Shown here one piece after another: positions 15,167-24,032 of a DNA stretch of 64,000 bases. The position numbers and the translations under genes are program-made. The notes beneath the pieces were generated by a model. It was given only the letters and a program-made list of their open reading frames with translations. It did not search any database and was not told the DNA's origin. Source of the DNA: Maritalea mobilis (GTDB lineage: Bacteria; Pseudomonadota; Alphaproteobacteria; Rhizobiales; Devosiaceae); NCBI RefSeq assembly GCF_004363175.1, contig NZ_SNYR01000001.1, positions 1,116,001-1,180,000 of the forward strand, read 5' to 3'. Position 1 is the first letter of the stretch. The number at the start of each line of letters is the position of its first letter.

Positions 15167-16111
15167 CTATTCAAATACAATGCGTGGGAAATAGAAGGAG
15201 ACGACCCAATTGGGCTGGTCCACAATCTCAGAGATACGCAAATCACCACACACTGAGCACAGCATGTAAGCATCCACCGGGTTCATATTGTGCTGAGCGC
15301 ACAACAAATCGATCATGCCAGACAGCGCATTGCGCGCGCCCTCCATCAGATCAGAACCAATGCCGGTGGTGACTTCATAACCCTTTTGATCCAAATGATT
15401 GGTCACAGGTCCGGGCGTGGTGAACCGCGGCATGTTGAGATTGGCATTTTTCACCAGATCAAGGGTAACAATGGCATTCATGCGGCTTTCAATTGCTGTG
15501 CCACACACTTCGCCATCCCCTTGGGCCGCATGGGTATCTCCCATGGAAAACAGTCCACCTGCCACTTCCACTGGGAGATAAAGTTCGGTCCCCGCCGCAA
15601 GGTCTCGAATATCTAGGTTACCGCCCATGCGCCTTGGCGGCACAACCGAATGTTCGCCTGGTTCTGCCGGTGCAAGCCCAATGGTGCCCGCAAATGGTTT
15701 CAGCGGAACACGTCCACCCGGCCCATAGGCCGAAGTGCCTAATTTATCTTTATCATAATGCCATAGCTGCAAGGAAGGTTCTTCAAACTGATCTGCCAAA
15801 AGGCCAAAGCCTGGAATGTTGGCTGTCCAGCCAAATCCCGACGGGCCAAAGCCCTCAATTTTCACCTTAACAGCATCGCCCGGCTCTGCCCCCTCAATAA
15901 AAATTGGGCCGGAAACCGGATTAATTTTCGCAAAGTCCAGCTTGGCAATATCTGCCGTTGTGCTTTCTGGCGTAATTTGCCCGCCAGATGAATCAATACA
16001 CTCAAATTCAAGCGTTGTGCCCGGCGCAACCGTTTGAACTGGGACAATTGAATTGTCCCAGCCAAAGTGATGGTGATGCCGGTGGATGGTATAATCCGGC
16101 GCGTTACACAT
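15167..16111 (-). CDS. Acetamidase/formamidase family amidohydrolase
   Basis: A 314-residue protein of the FmdA/AmdA family, which hydrolyses short amides such as formamide or acetamide to the acid and ammonia. Visible landmarks: HHHHFGWDNS near the N-terminus, IDSSGGQITPEST, GDTHAAQGDGEVCGTAIE (residues ~195-212, conserved His/Asp/Glu cluster), and a C-terminal YMLCSVCGDLRISEIVD. It lies 11 bp after the binding-protein gene in the AmiC/AmiR operon, so its substrate is probably the amide or peptide-like compound imported by the transporter. The exact substrate cannot be deduced. Confidence 0.9.
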   Translation of the reverse strand: MCNAPDYTIHRHHHHFGWDNSIVPVQTVAPGTTLEFECIDSSGGQITPESTTADIAKLDFAKINPVSGPIFIEGAEPGDAVKVKIEGFGPSGFGWTANIPGFGLLADQFEEPSLQLWHYDKDKLGTSAYGPGGRVPLKPFAGTIGLAPAEPGEHSVVPPRRMGGNLDIRDLAAGTELYLPVEVAGGLFSMGDTHAAQGDGEVCGTAIESRMNAIVTLDLVKNANLNMPRFTTPGPVTNHLDQKGYEVTTGIGSDLMEGARNALSGMIDLLCAQHNMNPVDAYMLCSVCGDLRISEIVDQPNWVVSFYFPRIVFE

Positions 16112-16122
16112 AGAGTTTTTCC

Positions 16123-17745
16123 TTAGTTGCCTTCAGAAATATAGACATGGTCATAGTGAACCGGAATGTGCACGGGATCCACAAAGATACCTTCAGGCCC
16201 GGCCAACCGCTTCGACCGGATGGTGAAACGCTGTTCGTTGAACACAGGCACCCATGGCGCTTCGTCTTGGATTTCAGTGAAGATTTTCTTCCACTCTTCA
16301 ATCCGCGCTTCCGCTTGTGATGGGTCAGCCATTGCATCAGCTGCAATCGCACGCTTGTCCAACTCAGGGTTACAATACCAAGCCCAGTTCCAGCCGCCCG
16401 GCACCGCGCCGCCACAGCCCAAAATCGGACCATAGAAGTTAGATGGATCGGGGAAGTCAGCAATCCAGGCCATACCGCCAGACCAGATCATCGGTGCTTG
16501 GTCTTTCTCGCCACCAGCGGCGATCACGTTCGCTTGGGCCAATGATTTGATTTCAGCTTTAATGCCGATGTTGGACAAATCCTGCTGAATGGCTTGCGCG
16601 ATACGCGGCTGCGGATCGGTGTTGGCCACATAAAGCTCAGTGGTGAAGCCATCTGCAAACCCAGCTTCAGCCAACAAGGCTTTGGCTGCATCTGGGTCAA
16701 ACTTGAAGCCTTCATAGTTTTCATCATAGCCCGGCATCAAAGGCGGCAATGGCTGGTTGGCAGGCACTGCACGACCATTGATGATCCGCACGATCCGGTC
16801 CTTATTGATCGCCATATTCACGGCCTGACGCACTTTCAAATTATCGAAAGGTGCCATTTGCGTGTTCATGGTGATGTAGCCCGTGTGCAACTGGCTGCCT
16901 TCAACGATTGAACCGTCATATTCAGGATTGCCTGTCACTTCCAAAAACTTCGCAGGCGGTACGCCGTCGCCAGCAATGTCGATTTCACCACGCTCCAAGC
17001 GCAACAGGGCCACAATCGGCTCCTGCCCCACTTCAAAAGTGATTTGATCAAGCTTTGGCAAACCTTCAACGTGATAATCGTCAAAGCGCGAGAAGATCAC
17101 ATGCTGCCCCAAGGTCCAGTCAGTCATCTCATATGCGCCAGTGCCTACAGGGTGCTTGCCGAAATCCTGACCATGCTCTTCAACAACTTCTTTAGGCACA
17201 ACATGCGCAAAGTTAAGCGCCATCACATGCAGGAAAGTCGCATCAGGACGAGACAAGGTGATTTCAACCGTTTGGTCATCCACAGCATTAACACCAGACA
17301 AGCCTTCAGCTTCGCCTGCTGAAGCGGCATCGAAACCGTCAATCGCTGCAAAAAAGCCAGCGCCAGGGCTTTGCGTTTCCGGGTTTACCACGCGATCCAA
17401 AGTGTATTTCACATCAGCAGCCACCAATTCGCGGCCATTGTGGAACTTCACACCCGGCTTCAGCTTGAAGGTATAAACAAGACCATCATCAGAAATGGTG
17501 TAGCTTTCTGCCAAGTCAGGCACCAGCTCGGTTGTGCCGGGCTTATAATCCATCAAGCCATCAAATAGGCTTTTGATCATCGACCAGTTTTGCCAGTCAT
17601 AACCGATAGCTGGGTCCAAAGTGGACACGTCATCCTTATAGGTGACAATGATGTTGCCGCCCATATTGTCGGCCAGGGCTGTGCCTGCGCCAAGGGTCAT
17701 CGCCGTTGCAGCGACACCTGCCAATAGTTTGTTTCTCAAGTTCAT
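16123..17745 (-). CDS. Family 5 (Dpp/Opp-type) solute-binding protein
   Basis: A 540-residue periplasmic binding protein. Signal peptide residues 1-25 (cleavage after TALA). SBP_bac_5 landmarks: YKPGTTELVPDLAESYTISDDG near residue 65, KPGVKFHNGRELVAADVKY, and HPVGTGAYEMTDWTLG around 190. AGGAACC precedes the ATG. Family members bind peptides, nickel or amine-type ligands. Its position between permeases and a formamidase suggests an amide-containing ligand; that is inference. Confidence 0.92.
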   Translation of the reverse strand: MNLRNKLLAGVAATAMTLGAGTALADNMGGNIIVTYKDDVSTLDPAIGYDWQNWSMIKSLFDGLMDYKPGTTELVPDLAESYTISDDGLVYTFKLKPGVKFHNGRELVAADVKYTLDRVVNPETQSPGAGFFAAIDGFDAASAGEAEGLSGVNAVDDQTVEITLSRPDATFLHVMALNFAHVVPKEVVEEHGQDFGKHPVGTGAYEMTDWTLGQHVIFSRFDDYHVEGLPKLDQITFEVGQEPIVALLRLERGEIDIAGDGVPPAKFLEVTGNPEYDGSIVEGSQLHTGYITMNTQMAPFDNLKVRQAVNMAINKDRIVRIINGRAVPANQPLPPLMPGYDENYEGFKFDPDAAKALLAEAGFADGFTTELYVANTDPQPRIAQAIQQDLSNIGIKAEIKSLAQANVIAAGGEKDQAPMIWSGGMAWIADFPDPSNFYGPILGCGGAVPGGWNWAWYCNPELDKRAIAADAMADPSQAEARIEEWKKIFTEIQDEAPWVPVFNEQRFTIRSKRLAGPEGIFVDPVHIPVHYDHVYISEGN

Positions 17746-17795
17746 TTTAGGTTCCTCCCTCCTCTTGGAAGCTTTTGTTATTTCAGTTTAATTCT

Positions 17796-18716
17796 CTATT
17801 TCAGTTTGATTCTTGGATCGACAAAGGGTGCAATCAGGTCAGCGACCAAATTGCCCAACACAATCGCGCAGGCCGAAACCAGCGTGACGCCCATAATTAT
17901 TGGGATATCGACCCGTTGAATGGCTTGCCATGCCAGTTGCCCAATGCCCGGCCAGCCAAAAACAGATTCCACCACCACAATGCCACTCATGAAAAAGCCG
18001 ATATCGATGCCGATCATCGCGATAATGGGCAAAAAGGCGTTGGGCAAAGCGTGGCGGAAAATGACGCGCATGCGCGGCATGCCTTTGGCACGCGCCGTGC
18101 GGATATAATCTTGCGTCATCACATCAATCAGCGATGAGCGCATCATGCGGGAATACCAGCCTGTCCCCAGAACCCCTAGGGTGAGCGCAGGCAAAACAAT
18201 ATGGGCAAAGGTGCCATAGCCACCGATGGGGAACCATTCCAACTGGACCGCGAATACATAGAGCAGCAGGATACCGACCACAAATTGTGGGGCGGACACG
18301 CCAACGAAAGAAAAGATCATCAGACCTTTATCCAATGGCGTATCGCGTTTGATAGCAGCGATCACACCGATCAACACGCCCATCACCAATTCGGTGCAGA
18401 TGGCCGCGACCATCAGCAACAGGCTGGCAGGCAACCGCGCGGCGATCAACTCGCCCACTTCTGATTTTTGCAAATAGGATCGGCCAAAGTCGCCCTGCAA
18501 CAAATTGACGAGATAGCGCCAATATTGCTCATAAAAGGGCAGATTAAGGCCCAATTGCTCGCGTATATTTTCAACGGTTTGCGCGGTGGCGCTGCGCCCC
18601 GCAATCTGCCGCGCCGGGTCGGCAGGCACCAGATAGAGCAGAATGAAAGTGATGAAACTGACACCCAATAGGATCAGAAAAGCTTCGATCAGGCGACGGA
18701 TAACATAAGCGTACAT
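17796..18716 (-). CDS. DppB-type ABC permease
   Basis: A 306-residue inner-membrane permease with six predicted helices. The N-terminus IRRLIEAFLILLGVSFITF and motif LVPADPARQIAGRSATAQTVENIREQLGLNLPFYEQY are typical of DppB/OppB, as is the coupling loop DYIRTARAKGMPRMRVIFRHALPNAFLP (residues ~208-235). It starts 1 bp after the DppC-like stop, so the two are tightly coupled. Confidence 0.93.
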   Translation of the reverse strand: MYAYVIRRLIEAFLILLGVSFITFILLYLVPADPARQIAGRSATAQTVENIREQLGLNLPFYEQYWRYLVNLLQGDFGRSYLQKSEVGELIAARLPASLLLMVAAICTELVMGVLIGVIAAIKRDTPLDKGLMIFSFVGVSAPQFVVGILLLYVFAVQLEWFPIGGYGTFAHIVLPALTLGVLGTGWYSRMMRSSLIDVMTQDYIRTARAKGMPRMRVIFRHALPNAFLPIIAMIGIDIGFFMSGIVVVESVFGWPGIGQLAWQAIQRVDIPIIMGVTLVSACAIVLGNLVADLIAPFVDPRIKLK

Positions 18717-18717
18717 C

Positions 18718-19566
18718 TTAGTTTTTCCCCTTTAATGTGGGGTCTAGAATGTCGCGCAAGGCGTCACCGACCAGATTGAACCCGAGCGCCAACATGACAA
18801 TGGCAATGCCCGGCACAAACACCAGCCATGGGGCTGAGGTAAAATAAGTTTGATTTTCAAAGATGATATTGCCCCAGCTCGGAATTGGGGGCTGCACGCC
18901 AACGCCGAGATAGCTCAGCGTCGCTTCCAACAACACGGTGGTGGCAATGCCCAAAGTGGACCACACCAACAATGTGGGCACCATATGCGGCAGAATATGA
19001 TGGAACAGAATGCGGCTCGAACTCGCACCAAGACTGCGTTCGGCGGTGATAAAATCACGCTCCGACAACGACACCGCTTGGGTGTAGATCACCCGCGCCA
19101 CCTGCACCCAGTTCACCATGGCAATCACCAGCGCCACGATCCACAGGCTAGGCTTAAAAATTGCGGCCAATACGATGGCCAAAAGCAAGGCGGGAAACGC
19201 CATCATCAAATCCGTAAAACGCATCAGAATCGCGCCAATCCAGCCACGGAAAAAACCTGCCGTAATGCCAACCAAAGCACCTATCGTCACTGCCGCACCA
19301 TTCGCGACAATGCCGATGATCAAAGATGTCTGCGCGCCATATACCAAGCGGGAAAACAGGTCGCGTCCCAGCAAATCTGTGCCCAACCAAAACTTACTGC
19401 TCGGGGGCAAAGGCGCCCCTTCTAATGTAAGACCATCAAACATTTGCGCGTCTGGCTCATAGGGGGTGAGCCATGGCGCAAACACCGCGAAAATCACGGT
19501 AATAAGCACAATGAGAAGGCCAAAAACCGCAAGGGGTCTGGCTAAAATCTGGCGCAGGACCGACAT
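18718..19566 (-). CDS. DppC-type ABC permease
   Basis: A 282-residue permease. The family pattern LGTDLLGRDLFSRLVYGAQTSLIIG is at residues ~62-87, the coupling loop ERDFITAERSLGASSSRILFHHILPH at ~180-205, and the end is GDALRDILDPTLKGKN, as in DppC proteins. It is third in the operon after the AmiC- and AmiR-like genes, with 3 bp between it and the regulator gene. Confidence 0.93.
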   Translation of the reverse strand: MSVLRQILARPLAVFGLLIVLITVIFAVFAPWLTPYEPDAQMFDGLTLEGAPLPPSSKFWLGTDLLGRDLFSRLVYGAQTSLIIGIVANGAAVTIGALVGITAGFFRGWIGAILMRFTDLMMAFPALLLAIVLAAIFKPSLWIVALVIAMVNWVQVARVIYTQAVSLSERDFITAERSLGASSSRILFHHILPHMVPTLLVWSTLGIATTVLLEATLSYLGVGVQPPIPSWGNIIFENQTYFTSAPWLVFVPGIAIVMLALGFNLVGDALRDILDPTLKGKN

Positions 19567-19569
19567 AAA

Positions 19570-20190
19570 TTACCTTGAACCTGTCTGTTTTCTTTTGTTT
19601 TTGGGCGGCGAGTGATGGCCATTTCCAGGGTCAAAAAAACCCGATTCACACAAGGCCTCGACACTTTGCCGCCGCTTCATCGCTTCATCGCGGATCAGCT
19701 TATAGGCGGCATCTTCATCCACCCCATATTGCTGCATCACAGAGATCACCGTGCGCACCACCACCGGGCGCAAACGGGCTTTGCTCTTCATTTCCGCAAT
19801 TTCAGCAGCCATTTTCTGCTGCTGATTGAAGTTAGCCACGGCGAACACCAAAGTGGAAAACACACCACCCGACCCAATCGGCTTGAGCAGATGCGCAGAA
19901 ACGCCTTGACGCAATGCCCATTCTAACCGTCCCGGCGCTTCTGACCCCATCAAGGCGATCATGGGCACCGGTGCGTGACCTTCTGGCCAGGGGAACACGC
20001 CGTCATAAGCATTGTCCCCGTCGAAAAACACAATGTCCGCGCTTTCGACACCTTCAAGCGAGGGCCACACCAACTCAGCCTCAATGCCCAACCGCGCAAG
20101 CTGACGCACCAGCCGATCCATATTTTCGCTGTGGCGATGCACAATCACCGCGCGCCAGCCTCTAAAATTTGGGGTGTTGAAATTGCTCAT
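19570..20190 (-). CDS. AmiR-like ANTAR-domain antitermination regulator
   Basis: A 206-residue protein. Residues ~10-125 form a pseudo-receiver domain; the phospho-acceptor pocket is degenerate (IVFFDGDN), as in AmiR. A coiled-coil (FNQQQKMAAEIAEMKSKARL) leads to an ANTAR domain (~150-195) with the conserved pattern VVRTVISVMQQYGVDEDAAYKLIRDEAMKRRQSVEAL. ANTAR proteins bind nascent RNA and prevent termination. The ATG overlaps the AmiC-like stop (ATGA). In Pseudomonas, AmiC holds AmiR inactive until amide binds; the same pairing is seen here. Confidence 0.88.
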   Translation of the reverse strand: MSNFNTPNFRGWRAVIVHRHSENMDRLVRQLARLGIEAELVWPSLEGVESADIVFFDGDNAYDGVFPWPEGHAPVPMIALMGSEAPGRLEWALRQGVSAHLLKPIGSGGVFSTLVFAVANFNQQQKMAAEIAEMKSKARLRPVVVRTVISVMQQYGVDEDAAYKLIRDEAMKRRQSVEALCESGFFDPGNGHHSPPKNKRKQTGSR

Positions 20191-21362
20191 TTCACCACCC
20201 TCAAATGTGGAGTTGATTTTTGACTATCCGCAATCTTGCGGGCGAAATCTCTCGCTTCGAAATGCACAAAATACGGATCAGCTTCCACCAACTCATCTGC
20301 CGCCGCAACAATTTCAAACCCAAGTCCATCAAACTTGCCAACGCCAGGACGCAAGGCGGCATGGTTGGTCCATTGATCAATCTTCAGCGGCCCAAGGGCC
20401 GTATCAAATTTGCGGGCATGTAGGTTTGAGCGCACTTCATTGATGCGGTCGCTATCCGTATCTTTGATCGCAGATGCAAGCATTTTGATCGCAGTGTAGT
20501 TGGAGACCATATAGGTGGAGCCGCGCCGCGCTTCGCCATAGCGCTTATGCACCGCGTCCAGCATGATCTGGTTTTCAGCATTAGGCTGTGTTTCGAAATA
20601 AACTGCCGTGGTGAAATGCCCCATCAACTGTTTAACACCGATGGAGTCGATCTCCGCTTCGGTGATGTTGCAGCTGACAATTGGGCAGTTTTCCGGCAGG
20701 AAATACGGATCACGCTCACCAAGCTTCCTATATGCCTCGAAGAAGGCATAGCTTGAATTGCCGATCAGATTATTGAGCACGAAGTCCGGGCGCTTTTGCT
20801 CAATCTCGTCAATCAGCCGCCCAATATCTTCCGAACCGATGGGGATATAGCGCTCACCATGCACCTGGCCTTTGCAGGCGGTCAGCAGCTCACGCGCTAC
20901 CCTGCCCGTTTCCCAACCCCAAATATAATTGGACCCCGCGATATAGGCATTCGCCCCAAAGCGCGGCACCACATATTCAAACAGCGGCACCATGTGCAGG
21001 CTAGGCGTGGAGCCAATATAGATCACATTCTCGCAGCTCTCGAACCCTTCATATGGGCAACAATACCACAGCAGGGCGTCGTGTTTTTCCACCACGGGGA
21101 TCACTTCTTTGCGCGATGATGAGGTGACCGTGCCGATAATATTGCGGCAATTATGCTCGGTCAGCAATTCATCTGCATAGCGACGAAACAGCGACAGGCT
21201 GTCGCCAGGATCGCGCACTTGGGGAACGAACTCAAAGTCAAAATTGGGATCAGCATTCACTTCTTCAAGCGCCATCATCGCGCCGTCCAAAGCGTCAATG
21301 CCGATGTTCTTATCGGTGCCGGTCACCGAGAACAAAAGCCCAATTGGAATTTGCTTTGACAT
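20187..21362 (-). CDS. AmiC-like amide-sensing periplasmic-binding-fold protein
   Basis: A 391-residue protein of the AmiC/UrtA type-1 periplasmic-binding fold. It begins IPIGLLFSVTGTDKNIGIDALDGAMMALEEVN with no signal peptide, which fits a cytoplasmic sensor rather than a transport protein. Typical AmiC segments include IIGTVTSSSRKEVIPVVE, NVIYIGSTPSLHMVPLFEY and GSNYIWGWETGRVARE. ATG 21362 follows GGGGAGGA at 5 bases. It is first in the operon, next to AmiR, and downstream of a terminator hairpin at 21379-21426. Ligand probably a short amide or a related compound. Confidence 0.88.
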   Translation of the reverse strand: MSKQIPIGLLFSVTGTDKNIGIDALDGAMMALEEVNADPNFDFEFVPQVRDPGDSLSLFRRYADELLTEHNCRNIIGTVTSSSRKEVIPVVEKHDALLWYCCPYEGFESCENVIYIGSTPSLHMVPLFEYVVPRFGANAYIAGSNYIWGWETGRVARELLTACKGQVHGERYIPIGSEDIGRLIDEIEQKRPDFVLNNLIGNSSYAFFEAYRKLGERDPYFLPENCPIVSCNITEAEIDSIGVKQLMGHFTTAVYFETQPNAENQIMLDAVHKRYGEARRGSTYMVSNYTAIKMLASAIKDTDSDRINEVRSNLHARKFDTALGPLKIDQWTNHAALRPGVGKFDGLGFEIVAAADELVEADPYFVHFEARDFARKIADSQKSTPHLRVVK

Positions 21363-21378
21363 CGTTCCTCCCCAAAAC

Positions 21379-21426
21379 AAAAAACCCCACCATTGAGCGC
21401 AGCTTAAAGTACGATCAATGGTGGGG
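21379..21426 (-). terminator. Terminator hairpin in front of the AmiC-like gene (possible ANTAR attenuator)
   Basis: On the minus strand CCCCACCATTGA / TCAATGGTGGGG (12 perfect pairs, 18-nt loop) followed by T6, ending 17 bp before the AmiC-like start. It could end the kinase transcript from upstream, or be the leader terminator that the AmiR-like protein overrides. I could not identify the paired hexaloops expected for an ANTAR target. Confidence 0.85.
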
Positions 21427-21555
21427 CTTCATTGCCAAAATATGTAATTTAAAAACGGTAGAGCGAGTTCAAAAAAGAGTCAATAAGATTTTAGAAAAAC
21501 TTGTCCAACCAATTTTAATAAAATAAATCAGTCACTTAAATGAAAATTGAGCAAG

Positions 21556-23058
21556 CTAAAGCCAGCGTGGAAAGACCATCGTCACGCACATTCCATCGGG
21601 CAATTGTTCAAATTGCAGCTCACCCCCATGGCCCCGCACCACTGAATTTGTGATGGTCAAACCAAGGCCTGTGCCCTTGGTCAATTTGGCATTTTCACCC
21701 CGCACAAATGGCTCCACCAATCGCTCCGGCACGTCAAAACTGGCATGTGAACCATAGTCGATAACTTGAATAGTCACCTGATCTGATGTGGCGCTGAGAT
21801 GTACCTCAGCCTTGTCACCATATTTGATAGCATTGTCGATCAGATTGGTCAGCGCCCTGCGCAGCGCATTCGGCTTGCACCGACACAGCACACGCTGGTG
21901 ATCGCGCAACAGCAATTTGGTGCCTTCACTCGTTTGCGAGAATACGCTGCCCGCCCGATCCATATTGACCATATCCGCTGCAACGAATTGCACCGGCTCG
22001 CCAATATCCTGATAATCATCCACCAGCGCCTCAACCAAAGAGCGCAGAGAAATTTTCTTCGGCTTTTCCTGATCCATCTCATGCCGCGTATAGCTGAGTA
22101 CGCCATCGATCATATCGGTCATTTGATCGATATCACGGTCGAGCTTCTCGCGTAAAACATCGTCCTCAATCAGTGCCGTGCGCAGTTTTAACCGCGTGGC
22201 AGGTGTGCCCAAATCATGGGAAATACCGGACATTAGAAGCGCGCGTTGCTCCAGCCGTTCATGCTCATTTTTGAAAAACTCGTTCACAGCTGCCGTGAGC
22301 CGCCTCACCTCCGAAACGCCGCGCTCCGGTATTTGCTCAATCAAACCACTGCGGGCGGCTTTTGAAATTTGCTGCGCCAACCGATCCAGCATCAACGAAA
22401 ATCCATTGGCCACGCTGAACAAAATACCGATCACCAAAGTGCCCAACAGCAGGGCCAACAACCGATAGTCTGGCGGTCGCGCGGTGCAGGCCCAAATGTG
22501 CGGCGCTTGCGCTTTCAACCATCGCTGATCATCCAGCGCCACAAACAAGGTAGCATCAGAACACAGCCGGGCAATTTCGCGCGAAATTTCACCAAACTGA
22601 TAAGCCAATCCCCGCCCCTCGGGGTTTTGCACCGCTGAGATCGCATATCTTATCTCTGGTGAAAAAATGCGAACGCTCAACCGCTCGCTGCTGGTCGGTG
22701 CACGCTCGCCCGATTGCCGCAGCGAGAAGCTGGTTTCGTAAACAGCGCGACTGGGCAGATCAAAAGTCAACTGCTCAACGCCATTACGCATCTGACGCTT
22801 GGGGATCACCACATCTGCATCAAAATCTGTTTGCGGCAATGCCTTTTCTGGACTCGCACGCAATTCCGACACCAAACCATAAAGCGCAACGCCCGCGTTA
22901 AACCCATTGTCTAAATGGGCACGCCACGCACTGTTTGAGCTTTCCCACAAAATGGCGGCGGCCAGCCCGGCGACAAAGGCAAAAACCATCATCACAAACG
23001 AAATGGATGTCGCCGACAATGCGCGCAAAGAGCCAGATTGCGGCGACTTATCATTCAT
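21556..23058 (-). CDS. Sensor histidine kinase of the sugar-uptake two-component system (GtrS-like)
   Basis: A 500-residue EnvZ-type kinase. TM1 at residues ~18-40, periplasmic sensor ~41-197, TM2 ~199-220, HAMP ~221-270, phospho-acceptor GISHDLGTPATRLKLR (His about 281), then N box NLIDNAIKYG and G2 GTGLGLTITNSV. The ATG overlaps the regulator's stop by 8 bases. It lies downstream of its response regulator, and the pair is divergent from a glucose/mannose-type ABC operon, the same layout as the Pseudomonas GltR/GtrS-gts locus. A role in sensing sugar or sugar acid is inferred from that. Confidence 0.88.
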   Translation of the reverse strand: MNDKSPQSGSLRALSATSISFVMMVFAFVAGLAAAILWESSNSAWRAHLDNGFNAGVALYGLVSELRASPEKALPQTDFDADVVIPKRQMRNGVEQLTFDLPSRAVYETSFSLRQSGERAPTSSERLSVRIFSPEIRYAISAVQNPEGRGLAYQFGEISREIARLCSDATLFVALDDQRWLKAQAPHIWACTARPPDYRLLALLLGTLVIGILFSVANGFSLMLDRLAQQISKAARSGLIEQIPERGVSEVRRLTAAVNEFFKNEHERLEQRALLMSGISHDLGTPATRLKLRTALIEDDVLREKLDRDIDQMTDMIDGVLSYTRHEMDQEKPKKISLRSLVEALVDDYQDIGEPVQFVAADMVNMDRAGSVFSQTSEGTKLLLRDHQRVLCRCKPNALRRALTNLIDNAIKYGDKAEVHLSATSDQVTIQVIDYGSHASFDVPERLVEPFVRGENAKLTKGTGLGLTITNSVVRGHGGELQFEQLPDGMCVTMVFPRWL

Positions 23059-23788
23059 GACGCTCAACCGCGCAACAAAGTTGATACCCCGTGCCCCGCA
23101 TGGTTTTGATCAGCTTAGGGGCCTTGGCATTTTGCTCAATTTTTTGCCGCAAACGCCCCACCAAAACATCAATCGCGCGGCTCTGCTGCGCATCCAATTT
23201 ATCCTGCGGTGCGTCCTCGCCCGTGAGCACACTCGAAATCTCCTCACGAGTCAGCGGGATCTGCGGATTGGCCAAAAACGCCTTGAGCAAAGCGGTCTCC
23301 CGTTTCGACAAAATGGTTTCCACGCCTTCTTGATCAACAAGTTCTTCCCGGTCGCCATGAAAGGTCCATTTGCCGAAATGATAAGTGCCAATATCACGCC
23401 GATAACTCAATGAGCTAGCCCGCTGGGTACGCCGAAACACGGCTTTCACCCGCGCCAGCAAAAGACCTGGGTTGAAGGGCTTAGCAATATAGTCGTCACC
23501 GCCAACTTGATAACCGGTGAGCCGATGATGGTCAGCCGAAAGGGCGGACAAGAAGATAATCGGCACCGCATTTTCAGCCCGCAACTTTTGGCAAACATCA
23601 AAGCCGGATTCCTCCCCCAACATCACGTCGAGAAAGATCAGATCCACGCGCTGCTGCCCCACCTTTATCAAGGCGGTGGCCGTATCATGCGCGATCTCCA
23701 CCGCATAACCTTCACGGGTCAAATATTGCTTGAGCATGACGCCCACATCCGGGTCATCATCCACAACCAATATACGCCGAATTGTCAT
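23051..23788 (-). CDS. OmpR-family response regulator (GltR-like)
   Basis: A 245-residue regulator: receiver domain residues 1-120 (acidic pocket VVDDDPD, phospho-acceptor Asp54 in IFLDVMLG, Lys in YIAKPF) and winged-helix domain ~140-240 (RETALLKAFLANPQIPLTREEI, VGRLRQKIEQ, TMRGTGYQL). ATG 23788 is chosen because the protein then begins MTIRRILVVDDD with GGGGGGA 4 bases upstream; the longer frame has no homology-like sequence. Four GTAACAA repeats lie in the divergent region at 23850-23896 and are its likely binding sites. Confidence 0.92.
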   Translation of the reverse strand: MTIRRILVVDDDPDVGVMLKQYLTREGYAVEIAHDTATALIKVGQQRVDLIFLDVMLGEESGFDVCQKLRAENAVPIIFLSALSADHHRLTGYQVGGDDYIAKPFNPGLLLARVKAVFRRTQRASSLSYRRDIGTYHFGKWTFHGDREELVDQEGVETILSKRETALLKAFLANPQIPLTREEISSVLTGEDAPQDKLDAQQSRAIDVLVGRLRQKIEQNAKAPKLIKTMRGTGYQLCCAVERHE

Positions 23789-23849
23789 ACATCCCCCCAA
23801 ATGACAAAATGCATTTATCCACATTGAACACATGCGTGGCACATTGTGG

Positions 23850-23896
23850 GTAACAAATTGTAACAAGCAAAGCCGCCATGTAACAACATGTAACAA
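23850..23896. promoter_or_regulatory. Four GTAACAA direct repeats, likely response-regulator sites
   Basis: GTAACAA starts at 23850, 23860, 23880 and 23890, i.e. 10, 20 and 10 bp apart and thus on one helix face, inside the 244-bp divergent region between the regulator and the sugar-binding-protein gene. OmpR-type regulators bind such tandem repeats with 10-11 bp periodicity. Confidence 0.7.
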
Positions 23897-24032
23897 AGGG
23901 CACAAAAAACTTCGCCTCAAATGGAACAGCATGCGGGATTCATCTTGTGAATCGACGCAATCCATTTGCAACTGGTTCAGCCCGAACCGCAAAGGGGCGG
24001 TCTCGGGTTCAGCAAATTTTTGCGGGAGGAAT

